Part shown: piece by piece, positions 38,291-44,766 of the stretch
Layout: each line of letters begins with the position of its first letter
How positions within the stretch are numbered: the first letter of the stretch is position 1
Assembly (NCBI GenBank): GCA_964390795.1
Contig: CAYMLQ010000009.1
Coordinates: forward strand, 1-45,462
From: CAYMLQ01 sp964390795
GTDB lineage: Bacteria > Verrucomicrobiota > Kiritimatiellia > RFP12 > UBA1067
Length of the DNA stretch: 45,462 bases
Direction: 5' to 3'
Position numbers and translations under genes: made by a program
The notes under the pieces: generated by a model
Told to the model about the DNA's origin: nothing
The model's database searches: none
What the model saw: only the letters and a program-made list of their open reading frames with translations

Positions 38291-38499
38291 ACCATGACCG
38301 CTACACGCTGAACGCCGATGAACTGGTTGGAAACCGGCGCATCTTCGACCTCCAGACACAGGGAAATGGCCTCCTTGATACGCTTCATCAGCACATCGAG
38401 AGACTTGGCCTGCGTGTGGCAGCCGCGCAATGCGGGCACGGATGCGACGAAATAACCGTCCTCATCCTGTTCGATCACCACATTGAACTCTTTGGACAT
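38287..38499 (-). CDS. hicB: HicB-family antitoxin
   Basis: 70 residues from ATG 38499, preceded by AAGGAG. MSKEFNVVIEQDEDGYFVAS, then VPALRGCHTQAKSLDVLMKR is the partial RNase-H fold of short HicB antitoxins; no separate DNA-binding domain is present. The order hicB-hicA is the reverse of the common hicAB order. The pair fills one cassette between attC-like sites G and H. Confidence 0.9.
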   Translation of the reverse strand: MSKEFNVVIEQDEDGYFVASVPALRGCHTQAKSLDVLMKRIKEAISLCLEVEDAPVSNQFIGVQRVAVMV

Positions 38500-38564
38500 T
38501 GTATGTCTCCTTTTGCCTTTAATTTTAGCATCCAGTGTCCGCAATAGCCATTCCGATTTGTTTC

Positions 38565-38696
38565 GCCCCGCTCAAGGTCGAGGTGGACCGGCCGGAGAAA
38601 CTGACCGGCAAGGCCGCCAAGCCCCCGGCGGTCGGTGGCGGTGGCGACAAGAAACTCACGGCCGACGAGTGGCAGGCAGAGCAGTTGAAGAAATAG
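38565..38696 (+). pseudogene. C-terminal fragment of the same coiled-coil protein, copy 2
   Basis: 44 codons homologous to the end of 37816-38037 (PLKVEVDRPEKLTGKAAKPP, then GGGGDKKLTADEW), stopping at TAG 38694-38696 at the edge of attC-like site G. Upstream sequence does not continue the homology, so it is a fragment. Both copies occupy the same position relative to the neighbouring attC-like site. Confidence 0.6.
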
Positions 38697-38751
38697 GTGA
38701 CGTCGAGCGCTTGGCACGGCGCAGCCGTTGCCAATGCGCTCATGGTTGGGG
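38695..38751 (-). other. attC-like recombination site G
   Basis: 57 bp. The minus strand begins CCCCAACCATGAGCGC and ends GCGCTCGACGTCACCT. The arms GAGCGC-A-TTGGCA and TGCCAAGCGCTC pair perfectly except for one bulged A, like an extrahelical base of an attC. The right core is degenerate (GTCACCT instead of GTTGGGA). Confidence 0.55.
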
Positions 38752-38759
38752 TTCATTTC

Positions 38760-38981
38760 TCATCCTGGTTCACATTCCAAGGGGCACAGAAATTCCTTTT
38801 TGAAGTCGGTCAAAGACGTTGGGTTGTCGAGATAGAAACATGCCGCTGGCGCTTCGACCACCGCAAACACGGCATAGAAGAGTCGTTTGTGCCAGACGTA
38901 GCCGCCGCACGAGAAGAGGCCGAAGAAGATGCCACCGAGCACTCCGAGAAAGAGTGCGCCCATGAATATCGGTGTCGTCAT
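38760..38981 (-). CDS. Small membrane protein
   Basis: 73 residues from ATG 38981. Two hydrophobic segments (FMGALFLGVLGGIFFGLFSC and LFYAVFAVVEAPAACFYL) precede a short polar tail (DFKKEFLCPLECEPG). It stands between attC-like sites E and G, each within about 20 bases, so it has the single-gene cassette layout. No family is recognised. Confidence 0.55.
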   Translation of the reverse strand: MTTPIFMGALFLGVLGGIFFGLFSCGGYVWHKRLFYAVFAVVEAPAACFYLDNPTSLTDFKKEFLCPLECEPG

Positions 38982-39001
38982 CCTGATTTTGATGTTCCTT
39001 G

Positions 39002-39056
39002 CCCCAACCGTCAGCGGCCTCCAACCACCGGAGCCGAAGGCGAGTGGTGGTTGGCC
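39002..39056 (-). other. attC-like recombination site E
   Basis: 55 bp. The minus strand begins GGCCAACCACC, has the stem CCAACCACC/GGTGGTTGG, and ends GGCCGCTGACGGTTGGGG. The ends match sites A, B and F. Confidence 0.65.
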
Positions 39057-39094
39057 ATCGCGGCGAATAGGCAGCAGACTGCTGTTGGCATCTC

Positions 39095-39364
39095 CTATGG
39101 GATAACCCGCACGGTCTTCACTCCGTTCGTCTCTATTGAGATCACGTCCATGGTCTTGACACTGAACAGGCATCTGTAGGCGGACTCGCCGTCGTATCGG
39201 CCAAATTCCTTGCCGAGGCAATCGGCCGCTTCTGTCAGGCCCAGTATTTTTCCATAATTGGTGCCAAACTCGAACTTCGCGCGACGCTCATGGATCAGGA
39301 TCGGAACGAAGAGTGCGGTCGCGAGGACCGCCCCTAGACTCATACCGATGATCATCTTCTTCAT
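39095..39364 (-). CDS. Small membrane-anchored protein of unknown function
   Basis: 89 residues from ATG 39364, which lies 13 bases after the GTT of attC-like site F. An N-terminal hydrophobic helix (IIGMSLGAVLATALFVPILI) anchors a polar domain with KFEFGTNYGKILGLTEAADC and SAYRCLFSVKTMDVISIETN. The stop is 38 bases before site E. The layout is that of one cassette; no homologous family is known to me. Confidence 0.6.
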   Translation of the reverse strand: MKKMIIGMSLGAVLATALFVPILIHERRAKFEFGTNYGKILGLTEAADCLGKEFGRYDGESAYRCLFSVKTMDVISIETNGVKTVRVIP

Positions 39365-39373
39365 GTTTCCGAT

Positions 39374-39429
39374 TCCCAACGTCACGGCTGTGGCGCGGGT
39401 TTCCCGTCGCCACCAGCCGGTGGTTCGGC
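39374..39429 (-). other. attC-like recombination site F
   Basis: 56 bp. The minus strand begins GCCGAACCACCGG, has the stem GTGGCGACGG-type against CCCGCGCCAC, and ends GCCGTGACGTTGGGA. The left outer element GCCGAAC differs at one base from the integron consensus RYYYAAC, and GTTGGGA differs at the last base from GTTRRRY. It overlaps the last codons of the SGNH hydrolase gene. Confidence 0.7.
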
Positions 39430-40101
39430 ATTGATTCCCAATCCCTTGAGAATCGCCGGTGTGATTACCCGGGTGCATCCTTCGGGTCCTGGATGAATAC
39501 CGTCGGGCACATACTTGGCGAAAAGGGCTCTATCTTTTTCCATGATGGGCTCCCAGTTGGCGTAGTGGTCGATGAGTAGCAGATTCCGCTCTTTCGCCAC
39601 GTCCCGATACATCTGGTAGTAGTCTTTGATCCTTGGGCGCCGTTCGAGATGGACCCCGACGGGCGGATTCATGGTCATCAGAATGATCTCCGTTTCAGGC
39701 TTCGATGCCAAGATGCGATCGATCATGTTTGTGAGGTTGCTCCGGGCCTCTGCCACTGAGGTCTTGTAGTCCAAATATGCGTCATTGATCGCAAACTCAA
39801 TCAACACCGTATCGGATTTCTTCTGAATCACGTGCGTATCCAGGTTGTCTGCGCCCCACTTCGACCACATACTTCCTTTGCCGCTGTTGATGAGTGTTGC
39901 CTGCCCTGGATATTGCTCATTCAAGACCTTCTGCAATTGGCCCACCCATGCGCCGCCGGCGGTCAGACTCGTTCCGTAGACGACCAGCGTTTGCTGTTTT
40001 CCAGCTTTCAGATTGCTGACAAGATTACTGCGCTCTCCCGCGAAGACGTTGCTCACCAGCGCCAGGATTGCCAATGTCATTACACAACGTTTCATCTTCA
40101 T
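39382..40101 (-). CDS. Secreted SGNH/GDSL-type hydrolase
   Basis: 239 residues with signal peptide CVMTLAILALVSNVFAG. SGNH blocks: VVYGTSLTAGGAW (nucleophile Ser in GTS), SGKGSMWSKWGADNL (block II/III Gly), EFAINDAY (Asn of block III) and the C-terminal DGIHPGPEG (Asp-x-x-His pair). It resembles rhamnogalacturonan acetylesterase-like esterases of the SGNH family. The last 15 residues (PPAGGDGKPAPQP) are encoded by attC-like site F, as often happens in gene cassettes. It is the first gene after leader repeat R4. Confidence 0.85.
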   Translation of the reverse strand: MKMKRCVMTLAILALVSNVFAGERSNLVSNLKAGKQQTLVVYGTSLTAGGAWVGQLQKVLNEQYPGQATLINSGKGSMWSKWGADNLDTHVIQKKSDTVLIEFAINDAYLDYKTSVAEARSNLTNMIDRILASKPETEIILMTMNPPVGVHLERRPRIKDYYQMYRDVAKERNLLLIDHYANWEPIMEKDRALFAKYVPDGIHPGPEGCTRVITPAILKGLGINAEPPAGGDGKPAPQP

Positions 40102-40112
40102 TTCCTTCTTTG

Positions 40113-40390
40113 TGCCAACTTGTTATACCTCAATAATAGCAACGGCTAGAGCGTCCCGATAAATGCAACACCCTCAACTGCCACGTTGCAAACCAACAAT
40201 TTAAACCCACTTCTTGAGGTTTAGCACCGTTGATATGCATCCCTGATACGCCTCCACAAGCACTCAGTCCGGTATGTGCCGCCTGTCCAACATTACATGA
40301 AGGAAAGCACACCCCCTATCCAGTTTCAAGTCCGTTTCGCCTTTTATGCATTCCCGCATTCCCGTACCAACGCCTAATCCCTAACTCCTC
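40113..40390 (-). other. Dispersed leader repeat R4, copy 2
   Basis: Homologous to 26004-26275: the same TTGATATGCATCCCTGATAC block (from 40230), AGCACACCCCCTATCC and the minus-strand GTTGAGGGTGTTGCAT segment. The gene-proximal end has one core-like GTTGGCA (minus strand, 40113-40119) 12 bases before the SGNH gene start. Most of the 379-base gap before that gene is this repeat. Confidence 0.55.
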
Positions 40391-40440
40391 CCACTCTTGT
40401 GCGGTGAACAAGACGCGATTGAAGGGCGCTTAGAGCTTTA

Positions 40441-40471
40441 AACGGACGGCGGGCTTTCTCCGCCGTCCGTT
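40441..40471. terminator. Bidirectional-type terminator hairpin
   Basis: AACGGACGGCGG (40441-40452) and CCGCCGTCCGTT (40460-40471) form a perfect 12-bp stem with a 7-base loop. CTTTT follows on the plus strand, and TTTAAAG on the minus strand downstream of the mazF-like stop (40481). It probably ends the toxin-antitoxin transcript. Confidence 0.75.
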
Positions 40472-40480
40472 CTTTTCCCG

Positions 40481-40813
40481 TTACCGGCGAAACAGGGAAA
40501 CAACGCGTTCGATAATCGCGCGTTGCGAGGGTTCCGATAACTCGCCCACACTGCCCGTTATGAGCGATGCGTTGGCCGTAAAGAGCTTGCCCGGACGGGC
40601 GTAACTGACATGGTGAAGCGAGCCCGACGCGAAATCCGAATCGCCGAGGCGGACCGCATCGGGATCGGCATACGGGTTGCTGGTCACCTGGCAAAGTATG
40701 TAATCGCCCCGCCCGACGTCGGCGAGCACCACCGCAGGCCGCAGCTTGCTGGCCGAAAGGTCGGAAAAAGGAAAGGTCACCAAGACTACCGAGCGGACTG
40801 CAGGTGTGCCCAT
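40481..40813 (-). CDS. MazF/PemK-family toxin
   Basis: 110 residues from ATG 40813. SVVLVTFPFSDLSASKLRPA, VVLADVGRGDYILCQVTS and the later KLFTANASLI follow the MazF/PemK (CcdB-fold) endoribonuclease pattern, including the RPAVVL strand. The start overlaps the upstream small gene by 28 bases. It sits directly outside leader repeat R4 and has an ordinary TA operon layout with its own promoter and terminator. Confidence 0.85.
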   Translation of the reverse strand: MGTPAVRSVVLVTFPFSDLSASKLRPAVVLADVGRGDYILCQVTSNPYADPDAVRLGDSDFASGSLHHVSYARPGKLFTANASLITGSVGELSEPSQRAIIERVVSLFRR

Positions 40814-40998
40814 GCCGCATCCTCCTCCGGACGGTTCCAATCCTTGCCTAACGCCGCTTCGCTGAGCAACGCCGTCTCGGGAACATCGGGCGGCGGGTCA
40901 AGGAAGGTCACGATCACGCGGCACGACGGCGGCAACTTGACGTGTTCGCGGAAATGAATCCGCCCGCCTTTTTCAATGGTCGCTTCAAGTGCTTTCAT
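40786..40998 (-). CDS. Antitoxin partner of the MazF-type toxin
   Basis: 70 residues. MKALEATIEKGGRIHFREHVKL begins like a swapped-hairpin AbrB/VapB-type or related small antitoxin domain (VTFLDPP closes it), followed by a toxin-binding tail (LGKDWNRPEEDAAWAHLQ) with the W/E-rich pattern seen in many antitoxins. It precedes and overlaps the toxin gene, as usual for mazEF-like pairs. Confidence 0.75.
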   Translation of the reverse strand: MKALEATIEKGGRIHFREHVKLPPSCRVIVTFLDPPPDVPETALLSEAALGKDWNRPEEDAAWAHLQSAR

Positions 40999-41036
40999 GA
41001 TTCCCCGCCTTCTACACTCACTGAGTTCAGGTGAAT

Positions 41037-41065
41037 AAGATAGACCGATTCGCGTCCGGTTTCAA
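41037..41065 (-). promoter_or_regulatory. Promoter of the MazF-type toxin-antitoxin pair
   Basis: On the minus strand, TTGAAA (41060-41065) and TATCTT (41037-41042) are 17 bases apart, 38 bases before the antitoxin ATG (40998). ACTCAGTGAGT between them and the start is a possible operator. Confidence 0.6.
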
Positions 41066-41073
41066 CCGTTCTT

Positions 41074-42486
41074 TCAGACGCGCTTATTACGGAACTGCTT
41101 TGCGCCCCGGCCGCGGATCTGTCCGGCCATCGTTGCCGCACAGCGGCCCACCACGCCCTTGCGCTTCAAGACCGCAGCCGCGCCGCGCTCGCCGAGCGCG
41201 CGCCGCGCCGCCGCATCGCCCGCCAGACGGCCGATTTCGCGCTCCAGTTCGGCCGCGTCTGTCACCTGGATCAGCCCTCCGGCCTCCAGCAGATCCGACA
41301 TCACCGGCCGGAAATTCTCGGTGTTCGGCCCCACCACGGTCGCCGCGCCGCACAGGCACGGCTCGATCATATTCTGCGCGCCGTGCTCACACAGGCTCTT
41401 GCCCACAAACACAAGGTCCGCATTGCCGTAAAAGCCCATCAGCTCGCCCGTCGTGTCCCCCAGAATGACGGCAGGCCCGGCGACCGGTTGCCCGCTGTCA
41501 GAACTCTCGCACTTTAGAACTTTAGAACTCTCGCACTTTAGAACTTTAGAACTCTCGCACTTTAGAACTTTAGAACTTTCCCTACTCTTCCGCACGCACG
41601 CGAACCCGGCCTTCTCGATCTCGGCCTGCACGGCATCGGCTTTCTCGAAGTGGCGCGGCACGATCACCAGCCGCAGATCTGCGTAACGCTCGCGCAGCCG
41701 CTTGTATATCGCGATCAGCACCGCGTCCTCGCCCGGCCACGTCGAACCGCCCAGCAGCACGATGCGGTTGCGCCCCGCGTCGTGCCGCGACAGGTACGCG
41801 GCCACGGCCTGCTCTTGATCGGGGGCGCGGTTCGCCACGTCGAACTTGAAGCTGCCCGTCACTTCGATTTTCGACGGCTGCGCGCCCGCCTCCACGAGCC
41901 GCCGCTTGTCCGCCTCCGACTGCGCCAGAATCGCCGTGAACATCCTCAGCACGGGGCCGAACCAGAAACGCAGCCGGCGATAGCCCGGCGCGGAGCGGTC
42001 CGAGACGCGCGCGTTCACCAGAAACAGGGGGACGCCCCGCAAATTGCAGGTCCGGATCACATTCGGCCAGATTTCGGACTCGGTCAGGATAAAGGCGCGG
42101 GGCCGGATCGCGGCCACCGCCCGCTTCACGCAGGGCGGAAAATCCAGCGGGTTAAAGATCAGCACGTCGTCCGGGCTCACGAGCTTCTCGGCCTCTTTCC
42201 AGCCGGTCGAACTCGTCGTGCTCAACACGAAACGCGCCTCCGGCATGCGCTCGCGCAGCGCGCGCATCACCTGGCCCGCCACATACACCTCGCCCACGCT
42301 GACGGCGTGGATCCACACCGCCCCGTCCAGTTGCCTCAGACGCGCCTCCACCTCCGGCGGATAGCGTCCGAAACGGTCGGCGAAACGGTTCCGGTAACCG
42401 CCGCGCCGGCGCATCCGCAACAGGAACTGCGGCAGCATCGCCGCATACGCAAACGCAAACAAAACGTTGTAGAGATACCAGCGCAT
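41074..42486 (-). CDS. waaA: 3-deoxy-D-manno-octulosonic acid (Kdo) transferase with embedded DNA repeat
   Basis: 470 residues from ATG 42486. GT30 enzyme adding Kdo to lipid A precursors at the inner membrane. The N-terminal anchor (YLYNVLFAFAYAAMLPQFLL) is followed by WIHAVSVGEV (catalytic Glu region), FILTESEIWPNVIRTC, VTGSFKFD, LLGGSTWPGED and ILGDTTGELMGFYGNADLVFVGKSL. Between FACVRKSR and the ILGDTTGEL strand, residues about 305-328 are three ESSKVLKC units encoded by a non-coding-type repeat. In E. coli this is a variable loop of the C-terminal Rossmann domain, so the enzyme may still work. This gene is good evidence for a lipopolysaccharide-bearing organism. Confidence 0.93.
   Translation of the reverse strand: MRWYLYNVLFAFAYAAMLPQFLLRMRRRGGYRNRFADRFGRYPPEVEARLRQLDGAVWIHAVSVGEVYVAGQVMRALRERMPEARFVLSTTSSTGWKEAEKLVSPDDVLIFNPLDFPPCVKRAVAAIRPRAFILTESEIWPNVIRTCNLRGVPLFLVNARVSDRSAPGYRRLRFWFGPVLRMFTAILAQSEADKRRLVEAGAQPSKIEVTGSFKFDVANRAPDQEQAVAAYLSRHDAGRNRIVLLGGSTWPGEDAVLIAIYKRLRERYADLRLVIVPRHFEKADAVQAEIEKAGFACVRKSRESSKVLKCESSKVLKCESSKVLKCESSDSGQPVAGPAVILGDTTGELMGFYGNADLVFVGKSLCEHGAQNMIEPCLCGAATVVGPNTENFRPVMSDLLEAGGLIQVTDAAELEREIGRLAGDAAARRALGERGAAAVLKRKGVVGRCAATMAGQIRGRGAKQFRNKRV
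41501..41572. repeat. Three perfect 24-bp repeats inside waaA
   Basis: Three identical 24-base units (beginning GAACTCTCGCACTTTAGAAC on the plus strand) lie head to tail; a fourth partial unit follows. The same sequence type occurs in the pseudopilin junctions at 5864-5947 and 8835-8875. The length is a multiple of three and the frame used avoids the TAA of the unit. Confidence 0.95.
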
Positions 42487-42525
42487 GCCCAATCGTGCCC
42501 TCTTCGCCGCGAAGCCCAGCCGCCC

Positions 42526-43185
42526 TTACCGCCTCGTGGCCTGCACAATCAGCGATTTCCCAAAGGTCGGGAACAGCCGTGCCAGCCGGTAACTGCACAG
42601 CGAGCCTGTCGCGTTGAAGTTGATCACGTCGGAACAGAAAACGTCGACCCTGAAGCCGTGCTTCTCAAGGATCTCGAAGAGCGTCTGACGGATGAAATAA
42701 CGGATGTGCCCAGCGGCCCCGCCCGTAAACGAAATCTCGATGTGCGGGTTGCGGTTCAGCAACAGCAGCAGCCGCCGCCCAAAGGCCGCGAGGTTCGGCG
42801 TCGTGACCACAAACGCGCCACCGGGCTTCACGACTCGCCTGATCTCAGACAGCATGCTGTCGACGTCAAAGATGTGCTCGATGATCTCACCCGCGAAGAC
42901 CGCATCAAACATCGCATCGTCGAACGGGAAGCGCTCTTCGACATTTCCGCGCTGCGCCTTCACCCCCCGCGCCCGCGCCTTTTCAAGCGCGGGCTCTGAA
43001 GCGTCGATGCCGTAAACCTCGTTCCCCAGCTTGAGGAACAACTCGCCGATGGTTCCGTCCAGACATCCGACATCCAGCACCCGCCCCACTTTGCCGATCA
43101 GAGGCAACACAGCCGTGACCCGGCTGTCATCCTGCCCGCACCTCGACACGGGATAGGCTTCTGAATTGAACGCGAATGGATCCAT
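42526..43185 (-). CDS. Class I SAM-dependent methyltransferase
   Basis: 219 residues. Motif I VLDVGCLDGTIGE (about residues 36-48), acidic loop YGIDASEPALE, FDAVFAGEIIEHI and a post-I VVKPGGAFVVTTPN block define a methyltransferase domain of the UbiE/Methyltransf_11 type. The C-terminal part (YFIRQTLFEILEKHGFRVDV) resembles methyltransferases of polysaccharide clusters. It lies 40 bases upstream of waaA on the same strand, near a GT2 gene, so a role in cell-surface glycan synthesis is likely. The substrate is unknown. Confidence 0.85.
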   Translation of the reverse strand: MDPFAFNSEAYPVSRCGQDDSRVTAVLPLIGKVGRVLDVGCLDGTIGELFLKLGNEVYGIDASEPALEKARARGVKAQRGNVEERFPFDDAMFDAVFAGEIIEHIFDVDSMLSEIRRVVKPGGAFVVTTPNLAAFGRRLLLLLNRNPHIEISFTGGAAGHIRYFIRQTLFEILEKHGFRVDVFCSDVINFNATGSLCSYRLARLFPTFGKSLIVQATRR

Positions 43186-43328
43186 GAACGATCACCCCAC
43201 CTTCATCTTTCACACGTCACATCGAACCCCCTCCGGATCGGAGCACCAGAGTTGCCCAACGTGTGATGGCCAACCGCGAAGAGAGTAGCAAAGGACGCCC
43301 CCCTGTTCAAGCGCAGCGACGAGCGAAG

Positions 43329-43460
43329 CAGCAATTCTAAATTTGGCTTGAGACAGCCTGAAGGCTGCACTACAAACGCTTCTTTCCGTGTAAGAAACCG
43401 TTCGTAGTACAGGCTTTAGCCTGCATTCCTGTGGCTCAGAAGCCAAATTTAGAATTGCTG
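43329..43460 (-). mobile_element. MITE-like element, 132-bp family, copy 2, with 9-bp target duplication
   Basis: Both ends are exactly CAGCAATTCTAAATTTGGC (inverted), flanked by CGAGCGAAG at 43320-43328 and 43461-43469. It is a near-identical inverted copy of 26298-26429. It occupies the 344-base gap between the methyltransferase and GT2 genes, which holds no gene. A dispersed hairpin also found at 16367 follows at 43475-43497. Confidence 0.92.
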
Positions 43461-43529
43461 CGAGCGAAGCCGGCACGCCTCCCCGCAGGCGTCCGCAGGG
43501 TACGGGAGCCGGCGGCGCCCCTCGCACGC

Positions 43530-44564
43530 TCAGCGCGGTTTCGCCTTCTGCCAGCCGTCCCTTGCCTCGGGCGCCTGCCTCAGCCCCAGCGCCTTCCTCA
43601 GCGTGCCCACCCCGTAGGTCCAGAGCGTGATCCAGCAAACCGGCACATGGTACAGCCACGCCCAGTCGGGCCTGCGGCAGAACCCGACCACAGCCTGCGC
43701 CGCCACCGGCAGCACCAGCACCGTCGCCAGCGCGAACAGCACGATGCCGGCCTTCCTTTGGCGGTCCCACGGATAGGTCCTCTGCTTCTCCTGCGCGAAG
43801 AAAAGGAAGTCCCGGATGCGCCGCCGCTGCTTGCGAGCGAAATCACCCAGTCGCGCGCAGTACAGATGCACGATCCCGGTCTTGACCTTGGCCACCTGCC
43901 GGAACCCCGCCCGCACCGCCTGATGCATCACGTCGATGTCGAAGAAGTAGGGGTCCCAGGACACGTGGCTCAGCAGACTGCGCCGGAACACGAACCCGTT
44001 CGCGCCGATCGTGGGAAGAGACTCTTCCGCCAAAGTCAGCTTGAGATATTCTCCCATATCCTGCTGAGGCACTCTCAACCCGGTCCACTTTCCGGTCACC
44101 GCGCACACGCGATCATAGTTCCCGGTAAAGAGGCAGAGCGGATCGTTCATGCCCAGCAGCGCAAAATAGCGCGTCAGCGCCGGATCGCCCTTCCGGGACG
44201 TGTACTCAAGCGGCTCCGACGCCACAATATCGGGGTCGCGAAACGGGGCTGTCATCTGTTCCAGCCACCGCTCGTCCGGCAGAATGTTGTCGCTGTCCAC
44301 CAGCGCGATCAGGTCGCCCGTCGCCGCCTTGATACCCGCCGTCTTACCGGCCTCGCCGGTCTTCAGCCGGTTCTCCACGACCTTGTCAACCCCCATGCGC
44401 CGCGCGATCGCCACAGTCTTGTCCGTCGACCCCGCGTCCGCAATCACGATCTCGTATTCTGCCCGCGATATCCGCTGCGAGAGGATCGCTTCCAGACATG
44501 CCTCCAACGTTTTCGCCGAATTCAAAGTGGGTATCACGAAACTGACACTCAATTGCTGCTCCAT
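43530..44564 (-). CDS. GT2-family glycosyltransferase with C-terminal membrane segments
   Basis: 344 residues. The GT-A fold starts VSFVIPTLNSAKTLEACLEA, with IVIADAGSTDKTVAIARRMG and the acidic LIALVDSDNILPDERWL motif for metal-nucleotide sugar binding. The later part has TIGANGFVFRRSLLSH, and two hydrophobic segments near residues 265-285 and 295-315 tie it to the membrane. Its position with waaA and a methyltransferase suggests LPS or capsule synthesis. Donor and acceptor are unknown. Confidence 0.88.
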   Translation of the reverse strand: MEQQLSVSFVIPTLNSAKTLEACLEAILSQRISRAEYEIVIADAGSTDKTVAIARRMGVDKVVENRLKTGEAGKTAGIKAATGDLIALVDSDNILPDERWLEQMTAPFRDPDIVASEPLEYTSRKGDPALTRYFALLGMNDPLCLFTGNYDRVCAVTGKWTGLRVPQQDMGEYLKLTLAEESLPTIGANGFVFRRSLLSHVSWDPYFFDIDVMHQAVRAGFRQVAKVKTGIVHLYCARLGDFARKQRRRIRDFLFFAQEKQRTYPWDRQRKAGIVLFALATVLVLPVAAQAVVGFCRRPDWAWLYHVPVCWITLWTYGVGTLRKALGLRQAPEARDGWQKAKPR

Positions 44565-44605
44565 CGCGTCATTATCCTCTTTCCAAAGCGTTGTTAATGG
44601 GTTTC

Positions 44606-44611
44606 ATTATA
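44606..44611 (-). promoter_or_regulatory. Strong -10 box upstream of the GT2 gene
   Basis: The minus strand reads TATAAT, 41 bases before ATG 44564, with an extended G two bases upstream; no clear -35 box is present. Confidence 0.45.
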
Positions 44612-44676
44612 CGCGTGACGGCGCTCTGAAAAAAGCACGAATTCAGCATGCTATCACCCGCATGCATGCTTTCCGC

Positions 44677-44704
44677 TTGAAAGATGCTAAAAAGCGACTA
44701 AACT
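44677..44704 (+). promoter_or_regulatory. Putative promoter of the GH88/GH105-type gene
   Basis: TTGAAA (44677-44682) and TAAACT (44699-44704) are 16 bases apart, 62 bases before ATG 44767. The AT-rich divergent region 44565-44766 contains nothing else. Confidence 0.5.
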
Positions 44705-44766
44705 GCTTTCCTACGTAATCGCACTTCGGCAGCCATCTTTAATCCTTTCGCCCTCGAGGAAAACGC

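Noticed and set aside
43210..43770. 186-residue minus-strand frame upstream of the GT2 gene end
   Set aside because: It is made of MITE-like element translation and antisense of the GT2 3' end.
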